Source: Phycisphaeraceae bacterium D3-23
Lineage (GTDB): Bacteria > Planctomycetota > Phycisphaerae > Phycisphaerales > Phycisphaeraceae
Direction of reading: 5' to 3'
Length of the DNA stretch: 64,000 nt
Assembly: GCA_039555135.1 (NCBI GenBank)
Contig: CP114179.1
Location: forward strand, 4,216,001 to 4,280,000
The notes under the pieces are model-generated. The model saw only the letters and a program-made list of their open reading frames with translations. It was not told the origin of the DNA and searched no databases. A program made the translations under genes and the position numbers. Numbering within the stretch: the stretch's first letter is position 1; every line of letters begins with the position of its first letter. Below, piece after piece: positions 16,477-23,365 of the stretch.

Positions 16477-16905
16477 ATGGCCAAGAAAGAAATCACCACG
16501 GTCTTCAAGATCCAGGCACCCGGCGGCACCGCCACCCCGGCCCCGCCCATCGGCCCGGCACTGGGTGCCAACGGCGTCAACCCCGGCCAGTTCATCCAGC
16601 AATTCAACGCCGCCACCGCTCACCTCAAGGGCAAGCCCGTCGGCTGCGTGATCACGGTCTATAAGGACCGCTCCTTCGATTTCGAAGTCAAGAGCCCGCC
16701 CGCCGCCGTCCTCATCAAGGAAGCCGCCGGCATCGAGAAGGGCTCGGGCGTCCCCCACACCGACAAGGTCGGCAAGATCACCCAGGAACAGATCCGCGGC
16801 ATCGTCGCCGAGAAGGGCGCCGAGCTCAACGGCCAGACCGAAGAAGCCAAGATGCGCATCATCGCCGGCACCGCCCGCTCGATGGGCGTCGACGTCGTCG
16901 ACTAA
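16477..16905 (+). CDS. rplK: Large ribosomal subunit protein L11
   Basis: Binds 23S rRNA at the GTPase-associated centre of the 50S subunit. 142 residues, the usual length. PGGTATPAPPIGPALGANG at the N-terminus carries the Pro-rich segment bound by thiopeptide antibiotics. The RNA-binding C-terminal domain ends with IIAGTARSMGVDV. GAAGGA 9 nt upstream is the ribosome-binding site. Unusually, secE and nusG are not upstream; tRNA-Phe and a terminator are. It appears to start the operon from the promoter at 16335. Confidence 0.97.
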   Translation: MAKKEITTVFKIQAPGGTATPAPPIGPALGANGVNPGQFIQQFNAATAHLKGKPVGCVITVYKDRSFDFEVKSPPAAVLIKEAAGIEKGSGVPHTDKVGKITQEQIRGIVAEKGAELNGQTEEAKMRIIAGTARSMGVDVVD

Positions 16906-16992
16906 CAAAAACATCTAGGCAAGGGACTTAGGTCCCTTGGCCCAATACATTCAACACGGGCTTACCACGAGCCCCAAATCGTGGGAGACGCA

Positions 16993-17032
16993 CCCGCCGC
17001 ATCCCAGACCATGTACAGGTCCCGGAGGCGGG
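16993..17032 (+). promoter_or_regulatory. Structured leader before rplA
   Basis: Nested stems CCCGCC (16993-16998) / GGCGGG (17027-17032) enclosing GACC-ATGTACA-GGTC (17007-17021), with an asymmetric internal loop, about 20 nt before the rplA start. Such a helix-loop-helix just before the L1 gene could be an L1 autoregulatory site, since L1 represses its own operon in many bacteria. The match to a known L1 site is not clear. Confidence 0.35.
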
Positions 17033-17051
17033 CAACTCGAAAGGAAACCCG

Positions 17052-17735
17052 ATGTCTCGCAAAAAAGGCAAGCGCTATACCGCCGACACCGCGAAGCGCA
17101 ATGACGAAGCCCTCTCGCTTGAAGAAGCCGTCGCGAAGGTCAAGTCCTTCAGCCCCGGCAAGTTCGACCAGACCGTCGAGCTCGTGATGCACCTGGGCAT
17201 CGACCCCAAGCAGGCCGACCAGGCCCTGCGTGGCTCGATCTCGCTGCCCCACGGCGTGGGCGGCGCGGCCAAGCGCGTGATCGCGTTTGTGTCGGACGAC
17301 AAGGTCGATGCCGCGAAGGAAGCCGGCGCGATCGAAGCCGGCGCCGAGGAACTCGTCAAGAAGATCGAAAAGGGCTGGCTCGACTTTGATGTCGCCGTCG
17401 CCGAGCCCGCCATGATGCGGGTCGTCGCCAAGCTCGGCCGCCAGTTGGGCCCCAAGGGCCTGATGCCCTCGCCCAAGGCCGGCACCGTTGACGCCAACGT
17501 TCCCCAGGCCGTCGCCGCATTCGCCGCCGGCAAGGTCGAGTACCGAAACGACTCGGGCGGCAACATCCACACCCCGGTCGGCAAGCACAGCTTCGACGCC
17601 GCCAAGCTCGTCGAAAATGCCGAGACGATGATCAACCACATCGTCAAGCTCAAGCCCGCCGCCTCCAAGGGCCAGTACGTCAAGCGCGTCTCCCTCTCGG
17701 CGACCATGACCCCGTCCGTCCATGTGAACATCTAA
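17052..17735 (+). CDS. rplA: Large ribosomal subunit protein L1
   Basis: Forms the L1 stalk of the 50S subunit and, in many bacteria, represses translation of its own operon. 227 residues, normal length. It has the signature LGRQLGPKGLMPSPKAGTV and the final block VSLSATMTPSVHVNI. GAAAGGAAA about 8 nt before the ATG is the ribosome-binding site. It is separated from rplK by 146 nt, which hold a hairpin without a T-tract (16919-16940) and the structured leader at 16993-17032. Confidence 0.97.
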   Translation: MSRKKGKRYTADTAKRNDEALSLEEAVAKVKSFSPGKFDQTVELVMHLGIDPKQADQALRGSISLPHGVGGAAKRVIAFVSDDKVDAAKEAGAIEAGAEELVKKIEKGWLDFDVAVAEPAMMRVVAKLGRQLGPKGLMPSPKAGTVDANVPQAVAAFAAGKVEYRNDSGGNIHTPVGKHSFDAAKLVENAETMINHIVKLKPAASKGQYVKRVSLSATMTPSVHVNI

Positions 17736-17810
17736 CAACCTGCGTCGGCCCGGCCGCATCCCCGCGATCGCCCGCCCAGCCCACGCAAACACGAAAGGAA
17801 CGGGCCCCCC

Positions 17811-18362
17811 ATGAGCAAGCCCATCAAAAACCTGATCGCCAAGGCCTACGCCCAACGCTTCGAAGGCGTCACCGGCGCGGTCCTCGTCGATATCCGCGGC
17901 GTCGAAGCCAACGACAACAACGCGCTCCGCAACGAGCTCGCGACCAAGCAAATCAAGATCACCGTCGTCAAGAACTCACTCGCGAAAAAGGCATTCGAGG
18001 GCAGCGACCTCGAAGGCCTCAACGACCTGATCGACGGCCCGTCGGCCATGGCCTATCCCGTCAGCGACGACATCAGCGCCGTCACCGTCGCCCGTGAGCT
18101 CATGGACTGGGCCAAGAAGCTCGAGCACCTCGAGTTCCGCGGCGCGATCCTCGACGGCATCCAGTTCGGTCCCGACGAGATCAAGAAGCTCTCCGAGTAC
18201 CCGACCAAGGAAGAGGCACACGCCAAAGTCGTCACGATGCTCCTCTCGCCCGGCAAGAACCTCGCCGGCGCGATCAAGAGCCCGGCCAGCAACATCGCCG
18301 GCATCCTCAAAACGATTCAGGAAAAACTCGAGGCCGGCGAAACCATCGCCAAGGCGTCGTAA
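17811..18362 (+). CDS. rplJ: Large ribosomal subunit protein L10
   Basis: Anchors the L7/L12 dimers on the 50S subunit. The 183-residue protein has the L10 N-terminal globular domain, with TVVKNSLAKKAFEG and PSAMAYP. Helical segments near the C-terminus (about 150-180, IAGILKTIQEKLEAGE) form the L7/L12-binding helix. AAAGGAA lies 12 nt upstream of the ATG. It stands between rplA and rplL in the normal order. Confidence 0.96.
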   Translation: MSKPIKNLIAKAYAQRFEGVTGAVLVDIRGVEANDNNALRNELATKQIKITVVKNSLAKKAFEGSDLEGLNDLIDGPSAMAYPVSDDISAVTVARELMDWAKKLEHLEFRGAILDGIQFGPDEIKKLSEYPTKEEAHAKVVTMLLSPGKNLAGAIKSPASNIAGILKTIQEKLEAGETIAKAS

Positions 18363-18473
18363 ACTCACTGCCCTCACTTTTTGACAACCCCCGCAAGCGA
18401 CTGGCCCCCGGGTTAAAGACGGACGCTGTGTCCCGACCTCTCGCAAGCGACTTGTAACCCAAGGATTCGAATT

Positions 18474-18872
18474 ATGTCCGAAGAAGCAACCGTTGAAGTC
18501 ACCGCCGAAATCAAAGGCCTCGCCGAGTCGATCGTCGGCCTGTCCCTCAAGGACGCCGTCGACCTGGCCGACTACCTCAAGGCCGAGTACGGCATCGAGC
18601 CCGCCGCCGGCGGTGGCGGCATGATGGTGGCCGCCGCGCCAGCCGAAGAAGCCGAAGAAAAGTCCGAGTTCGACGTCGTCCTCAAGGCCGCCGGCGACCA
18701 GAAGATCAAGGTCATCAAGGCCGTCCGCGAAGCCACCGGGCTCGGGCTCAAGGAAGCCAAGGAACTCGTCGACGGTGCCCCCAGCACCCTCAAGGAAGGC
18801 CTGCCCAAGGAAGAGGCCGAAGCCCTCGCCGCGAGCATCAAGGAAGTCGGCGGCGACTGCGAACTCAAGTAG
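18474..18872 (+). CDS. rplL: Large ribosomal subunit protein L7/L12
   Basis: Acidic stalk protein that recruits translation factors. 132 residues: an N-terminal dimerisation domain, an Ala/Gly/Glu-rich hinge (about 43-63) and the C-terminal domain with [37 protein letters not shown] and VEGAP-type segment [17 protein letters not shown] 10 nt upstream is the ribosome-binding site. The operon ends here with a strong terminator; rpoB and rpoC do not follow, unlike in most bacteria. Confidence 0.97.
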   Translation: MSEEATVEVTAEIKGLAESIVGLSLKDAVDLADYLKAEYGIEPAAGGGGMMVAAAPAEEAEEKSEFDVVLKAAGDQKIKVIKAVREATGLGLKEAKELVDGAPSTLKEGLPKEEAEALAASIKEVGGDCELK

Positions 18873-18901
18873 CACCCGGCCACGCCATCTTGTCTCACAC
18901 G

Positions 18902-18934
18902 CAACCCCCGCTAGCTGCGGGGGTTGTTTTTTTC
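18902..18934 (+). terminator. Rho-independent terminator after rplL
   Basis: Perfect 10-bp stem CAACCCCCGC / GCGGGGGTTG (18902-18911 and 18917-18926), then TTTTTTTCTT. Confidence 0.93.
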
Positions 18935-18951
18935 TTGGCCTATGGTGGAGT

Positions 18952-19159
18952 TTTACCGCAGAGTGCGCGGAGGACGCAGGGGGTTGAAAAGGGATACCCA
19001 TGAATCTTGATTCAACTTCGTTTGACCAAGTCGTGATAGACCATTCCATCTTGAATCTGCCCCATCCGTGATCCCATCGCCTCCCAGATCTTCGCCCATC
19101 TGTGAAATCTGTGGACCCTCCCTTCCGGCCTCCGCGTCCTCCGCGCACTCTGCGGTAAA
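18952..19159. repeat. MITE-like element with 26-bp terminal inverted repeats, copy 1
   Basis: Fills the 319-nt gap between rplL and the helicase gene. The ends (18952-18977 and 19134-19159) are perfect 26-bp inverted repeats starting TTTACCGCAGAGTGCGCGGA. There is no open frame inside. An inner segment (19086-19114) resembles the terminal repeat of the similar 210-bp element at 23156-23365, so the two seem to be related mosaics. Confidence 0.75.
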
Positions 19160-19179
19160 TCGCCGCACCACGACCCCGA

Positions 19180-19185
19180 TAGAAT
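19180..19185 (+). promoter_or_regulatory. -10-like hexamer TAGAAT before the helicase gene
   Basis: TAGAAT lies 6 nt before ATG 19192, the spacing expected for a leaderless transcript. No clear -35 is visible. Confidence 0.4.
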
Positions 19186-19191
19186 GCCCCC

Positions 19192-21264
19192 ATGCCCCTT
19201 GACTTCAGCCACATCCTGGGCCCCGAAGGCCCCGTCGCCAAACGACTGGGCGAGGGCTACGAGCAGCGCCCCCAGCAGCGCCAGATGGTCGAGGCCGTCG
19301 CGCATGCGCTCGACACCGGCGGCAAGATTGTCGTCGAGGCCGGCACGGGCGTCGGTAAATCCTTCGCGTACCTGCTGCCCGTGATCGACCACATCGCACG
19401 CTTCCAGGAAGACAAGGACCAGAAGCGGCGCGTCGTGGTTTCGACCCACACCATCGCGCTCCAAGAGCAGATTATCAACAAGGACATCCCGCTTCTGCAG
19501 GCGGTAACGCCGACGGAGTTCTCGGCCGTGCTCGTCAAGGGCCGGGGCAACTACGTCTCGCTCCGCCGGATGAACCGGACCTGGGAGCGCCAGGCGACGC
19601 TGTTCAGCGAGGGCAAAGAGTTCAACACGATCGACCGGATCGCGCAATGGGCGCGCAGCACAGACGACGGCTCGCTCGCCACGCTCCCGCAGCTCGAAGC
19701 CCCCTCCGTCTGGTCCGAGGTGCAGAGCGACAGTGAAGACTGCCTGGGCAAGCGCTGCCCGACGTTCGACAAGTGCTTCTACCAGTCCGCCCGCCGACGC
19801 ATGATGAACGCGGACGTGCTTGTCGTGAACCACGCGCTGTTCTTCGCCGACCTCGCGCTCAAGGCACAGGGCTTCGGCGTGCTCCCGCCCTATGACGCCG
19901 TTGTCCTTGACGAGGCCCACACAATCGAAGACGTCGCGAGCGACCACTTCGGCCTGAGCGCGAGCAAGTACCAGGTCCACTACCTGCTGTCGCGGCTCCT
20001 GCAGGCCCGCGGCAGCCGTGGCGTATTGACGGCGCTGCAGAACAAGATCAAGCCCGACCTCTTTAACCGCGCGGCCAACGCCGTCGAAAACGCCCGCCTC
20101 GCGGCCGAGCAGTTCTTCGACGAGCTAATGCACTGGTACGAGGCCCGCGGCCCCCGCAACGGCCGGCTGCGCGAGCCCGCGCCGATCGACAACCCCGTCT
20201 CGCCCATGCTCATCGAGCTGTCGCTGATGCTCAAGCGGGTGCAGGACGACCTCGAAGGCGACGAGGACCGCATGGAGATCGGGGGCTACGCGGACCGCGC
20301 GGGCGGGCTGGGCGATTCGATCAAGGCGCTGGCGGAGCAGACCCTGAGCGACAGCGTGTACTGGCTCGAAGTGTCGCAGCGCGGCCGATTCAAGCGCATC
20401 AAGCTCTGCGCGAGCCCCATCGAGGTCGGCGGGCTGCTGCGCGACCGTCTCTTTACCGCGACGACCTCCCGCAAAGACCCGCTGCCCGTCATCCTCACCA
20501 GCGCCACCCTCGCGACGCAGCGCACGGACGAAGACCACGCCCAAGATGCTTCGCCCTTCAAGCACTTCATGCAGCGTGTCGGCTGCGACGACTCGCAGGC
20601 GCTACTGCTGGGTTCGCCGTTCGACTACGGAAAACAGGCAGAGCTTTACCTTTGCGATGGGCTCCCCGAGCCGACCGCGCCGCTGTTCATACCGCGCGCG
20701 GCCCAGACGGCTCTGCGCCACCTCGACGAGACCGACGGCGGGGCGTTTATCCTCTTCACCAGCTACAAGATGCTGCGTGACATGGCCGACCGGCTGCGCC
20801 CCGAGCTCGCGTCGCGCGGGATGCCGCTTCTGGTCCAGGGTGATGGCACGCAGCGCAGCGAGCTGCTCGCACAGTTCCGCCACAACCCGCGCAGCGTCCT
20901 GCTCGGCGCCGACAGCTTCTGGCAGGGCGTCGATGTGCGCGGGGAAGCGCTACGCTGCGTCATGATCACGCGCCTGCCGTTCGCCGTGCCCGACCGCCCG
21001 CTCATCGAAGCCCGCTGCGAACGCATCAAGCAGCGCGGTGGCAGCCCGTTCGGCGAGTACTCCCTCCCCGAGGCGATCCTCAAATTCAAGCAGGGCTTTG
21101 GCCGGCTCATCCGCAGCAAAAGCGACCGCGGCCGCGTCGTCGTCCTCGACCCGCGCGTCGTCACCAAGCCCTACGGCCGACGATTTATCGCCGCGCTGCC
21201 GCAGCTCCCGATCGAACGCGACCCCGCGCCGGCCGCGCACGACAGCCACGATTACGAACAATGA
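19192..21264 (+). CDS. dinG: DinG/XPD-family ATP-dependent DNA helicase
   Basis: Superfamily 2 helicase of the Rad3/XPD/DinG group, probably 5'-3' and active in repair or R-loop removal. The 690-residue protein has Walker [10 protein letters not shown] (residues 49-57), motif Ia [11 protein letters not shown], the DEAH box [11 protein letters not shown], and C-terminal motifs [11 protein letters not shown] and [16 protein letters not shown]. The iron-sulfur site keeps three cysteines (DCLGKRC and DKC, about residues 184-197). The position of the first cysteine of the usual four, in KGRxNYLC, is Ser123 (KGRGNYVS). The cluster may be absent or use the Ser. It stands alone between a MITE-like element and the aquaporin gene. 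Confidence 0.9.
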   Translation: MPLDFSHILGPEGPVAKRLGEGYEQRPQQRQMVEAVAHALDTGGKIVVEAGTGVGKSFAYLLPVIDHIARFQEDKDQKRRVVVSTHTIALQEQIINKDIPLLQAVTPTEFSAVLVKGRGNYVSLRRMNRTWERQATLFSEGKEFNTIDRIAQWARSTDDGSLATLPQLEAPSVWSEVQSDSEDCLGKRCPTFDKCFYQSARRRMMNADVLVVNHALFFADLALKAQGFGVLPPYDAVVLDEAHTIEDVASDHFGLSASKYQVHYLLSRLLQARGSRGVLTALQNKIKPDLFNRAANAVENARLAAEQFFDELMHWYEARGPRNGRLREPAPIDNPVSPMLIELSLMLKRVQDDLEGDEDRMEIGGYADRAGGLGDSIKALAEQTLSDSVYWLEVSQRGRFKRIKLCASPIEVGGLLRDRLFTATTSRKDPLPVILTSATLATQRTDEDHAQDASPFKHFMQRVGCDDSQALLLGSPFDYGKQAELYLCDGLPEPTAPLFIPRAAQTALRHLDETDGGAFILFTSYKMLRDMADRLRPELASRGMPLLVQGDGTQRSELLAQFRHNPRSVLLGADSFWQGVDVRGEALRCVMITRLPFAVPDRPLIEARCERIKQRGGSPFGEYSLPEAILKFKQGFGRLIRSKSDRGRVVVLDPRVVTKPYGRRFIAALPQLPIERDPAPAAHDSHDYEQ

Positions 21265-21350
21265 ACAACCCGCGGCCTACAGCGCTGGTCTTGGACGGTT
21301 AGAGATACGTGAACGACCAGCGTCCGTAGGCCACCGGCTGTCTGAGAGGT

Positions 21351-21356
21351 TACTAT
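21351..21356 (+). promoter_or_regulatory. -10-like hexamer TACTAT before the aquaporin gene
   Basis: TACTAT lies 7 nt before ATG 21364; a start site about 7 nt after the hexamer would be at or next to the ATG. Confidence 0.4.
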
Positions 21357-21363
21357 TCCGCTC

Positions 21364-22062
21364 ATGCAGACCGCACTTCCCCGCCGTACCGCCGCCGAGT
21401 TCGTCGGCACGTTCTTCCTCGTCTTCGTCGGCTGCGGGTCGATGGCCATCAACGCACAGACCGGCGGCGTCGTCGGACACCTCGGCATCGGCCTGTCGTG
21501 GGGCCTCATCGTCATGGCCATGATCTACGCCATCGGCGAATCGTCCGGCGCCCACATCAACCCGGCCGTAACGATCGCCTTCGCCGCGGCGAAACGCTTC
21601 CCCAAAGAAGAAGTCCCCGTCTACATCATCGCCCAGCTCATAGGCGGGCTCGGCGGGGCGGTTGTCTTGCGCCTGCTTTTCCCGGCCGTCGACGACCTGG
21701 GCCAGACCTTCCCCGCGGGCTCGCACCTCCAGTCGGCCGTGCTCGAACTGCTGCTCACGTTCATCCTGATGTTCGTCATCCTCGGCGTGTGCAGCGGCGC
21801 GAAGGAGAAGGGGCTCCTCGCCGGCGTCGCCATCGGCGGGGTCGTCGGGATGGAGGCCATCTTCGCCGGCCCGATTTGCCGGGCGTCGATGAACCCCGCC
21901 CGCTCGATCGCGCCCGCGCTCGTCTCACTTAACGGCGCAGCGCTCGCGTCGCTCTGGCTCTACATCGTCGCGCCGATCCTCGGGGCCCTCTTGGCCGTCG
22001 GCGTCTTCCGCATCACCCACGCCCCCCAAAGCTCGGGCCGCGACCCGGGCGACGACACATGA
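21364..22062 (+). CDS. MIP/aquaporin-family channel, probably for arsenite export
   Basis: A 232-residue six-helix channel of the major intrinsic protein family. Both pore motifs are present: NPA at residues 66-68 (HINPAVT) and 177-179 (SMNPARS), with the selectivity-filter Arg180. The stop codon overlaps the start of an arsenate reductase gene (ATGA), so the two are translationally coupled. The same pairing is known as AqpS-ArsC in Sinorhizobium meliloti, where arsenate is reduced and arsenite leaves through the channel. An arsenic role here is inferred from that overlap; on sequence alone it could be an ordinary water channel. No arsR, arsB or acr3 is nearby. Confidence 0.88.
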   Translation: MQTALPRRTAAEFVGTFFLVFVGCGSMAINAQTGGVVGHLGIGLSWGLIVMAMIYAIGESSGAHINPAVTIAFAAAKRFPKEEVPVYIIAQLIGGLGGAVVLRLLFPAVDDLGQTFPAGSHLQSAVLELLLTFILMFVILGVCSGAKEKGLLAGVAIGGVVGMEAIFAGPICRASMNPARSIAPALVSLNGAALASLWLYIVAPILGALLAVGVFRITHAPQSSGRDPGDDT

Positions 22063-22505
22063 ACAACGACAACACCCCCAAAAATCGCTATCTCGTCCTC
22101 TGCACCGGCAACCGCTGCCGATCGCAGATGGCCCACGGCTACCTCGCCCACCTCGGCGGCGACCGTGTCGAAGTCCGATCCGCCGGCACGATACCCAAGG
22201 GCGTCCACCCGCTCGCGATCGAGATGATGAACGAGATCGGCATCGACATCTCGGCCCACACCTCAGACCATGTCGATATCTACCGCGACGAGGCGTTCGA
22301 CTGTGTCGTCACCGTCTGCGACAGCGCGAAGGAGGCCTGCCCGGTCTTCCCCGGCGCAGCGCGGACGCTGCATCAGGGCTTCGAGGACCCGGACGATGAG
22401 GCGCTTGCTGCGCGGGACCCCGAGCAGTTCGCCGAGCGGTTCCGCCGGATCCGTGATGAGATCGGGGCCTGGGCGGAAGGTTTCCTGGCTGCGGAAGGCA
22501 CGTGA
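22059..22505 (+). CDS. arsC: Arsenate reductase, thioredoxin-coupled LMW-phosphatase type
   Basis: Reduces arsenate to arsenite in the cytosol. 148 residues with a low-molecular-weight tyrosine phosphatase fold. The P-loop is CTGNRCRS (Cys15, Arg21, CX5R). Two further cysteines in the redox loop TVCDSAKEACP (Cys87 and Cys94, CX6C) match the Cys82/Cys89 pair of Staphylococcus ArsC, which distinguishes it from an ordinary phosphatase. The ATG overlaps the stop codon of the aquaporin gene. It converges with the nitroreductase gene, with 3 nt between the stop codons. Confidence 0.93.
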   Translation: MNNDNTPKNRYLVLCTGNRCRSQMAHGYLAHLGGDRVEVRSAGTIPKGVHPLAIEMMNEIGIDISAHTSDHVDIYRDEAFDCVVTVCDSAKEACPVFPGAARTLHQGFEDPDDEALAARDPEQFAERFRRIRDEIGAWAEGFLAAEGT

Positions 22506-22508
22506 TGT

Positions 22509-23117
22509 TCAGCCGATCAGCCCACTCGCCTTGCCGAAGGTGCCTGTGAAGACGAAGTCACCGAAGGGCAGCCGCTCGCGTGGAGCTTTTTCGGCATCGC
22601 GGGCCCAGTCCTGCTCCAGCGTGTCCGCATCGCCGGGGTAGCCGACGGCGATCGCGGTCTGGGGGGCGAACCCGTCGGGCACGTTGTAGGTCTCGCGCAC
22701 CTTGTCGAGGTCGACGCCCGCCATCTGGTGGGTCGCCAGCCCGAGCGCGGCCGCTTGCAGCGTGAGGTGCGCCGCGGCCTGGCCCAGGTCGTGCAGCGCG
22801 ACGCGGTTGTCGTTGCCGTTCTTCTTGAAGGATGTGCTGCACACGGTCAGCACCAGCACCGGCGCGGCCTTGGCCCAGGCCTGGTTCGCCTCGACCAGGC
22901 AGTTGAGCGCCTTGTCGTACTCGGCCGAGTCGTCGTGCTTGCTCGCGAGGATGAACCGCCAAGGCTGCTCGTTAAACGCCGAGGCCGCCCAACGCGCCGC
23001 ATCGAAGAGCGATCCGAGTTTCTCGCGCTCAACCGGCGTGTCCGCAAACGCCCGCGGGCTCCAACGGTCACGGATGGCATCGATCACGGGGAACTCGGTA
23101 TTGGCGGGCTTCTTCAT
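22509..23117 (-). CDS. Nitroreductase family protein
   Basis: FMN-dependent NAD(P)H oxidoreductase of the nitroreductase family, 202 residues. FMN-binding features are RWSPRAF near the N-terminus, AARWAASAFNEQPWRF (about 40-55), and the central helix HDLGQAAAHLTLQAAALGLATHQM. The C-terminal AIAVGYPGD is the usual family end. The substrate cannot be read from sequence. On the minus strand, TAGAAT (23124-23129) lies 6 nt before the ATG, again fitting a leaderless start. It is convergent with arsC, so an arsenic link is not implied. Confidence 0.9.
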   Translation of the reverse strand: MKKPANTEFPVIDAIRDRWSPRAFADTPVEREKLGSLFDAARWAASAFNEQPWRFILASKHDDSAEYDKALNCLVEANQAWAKAAPVLVLTVCSTSFKKNGNDNRVALHDLGQAAAHLTLQAAALGLATHQMAGVDLDKVRETYNVPDGFAPQTAIAVGYPGDADTLEQDWARDAEKAPRERLPFGDFVFTGTFGKASGLIG

Positions 23118-23123
23118 GGCGGG

Positions 23124-23129
23124 ATTCTA
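23124..23129 (-). promoter_or_regulatory. -10-like hexamer TAGAAT before the nitroreductase gene
   Basis: On the minus strand TAGAAT is followed by 6 nt and the ATG at 23117. Confidence 0.4.
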
Positions 23130-23155
23130 ACGCAAGGTGTGGGGGGAGGGACAGG

Positions 23156-23365
23156 CCGCAGATTTCGCAGATGGCGCAGATTTAGGAAAGCCATCAAGAC
23201 AATCTAAGGAAGCCAGGAAGTTAGGAAGCAAAGAAACGCGGAGTTTTAGAACTGAGCCCAACGTTTGATCCCATTCCTGCATTCCTCACCTCCTGCCTTC
23301 CTTAGATTGCCTTTCGTCTGCTTCCCCCAGTCTTGCCGAATCTGCGCCATCTGCGAAATCTGCGG
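23156..23365. repeat. MITE-like element with 27-bp terminal inverted repeats, copy 2
   Basis: Perfect 27-bp inverted repeats at 23156-23182 and 23339-23365 (starting CCGCAGATTTCGCAGATGGC), and an inner pair CAATCTAAGGAAG / CTTCCTTAGATTG (about 23200-23212 and 23297-23309). It is almost the same size (210 bp) as 18952-19159 and shares sequence blocks with it. The right end adjoins the 3' end of the HEAT-like gene. No open frame inside. Confidence 0.75.

Noticed and set aside
18363-18473. Promoter with TTGACA between rplJ and rplL
   Set aside because: TTGACA is present near 18380, but no -10 hexamer stands at a suitable distance.
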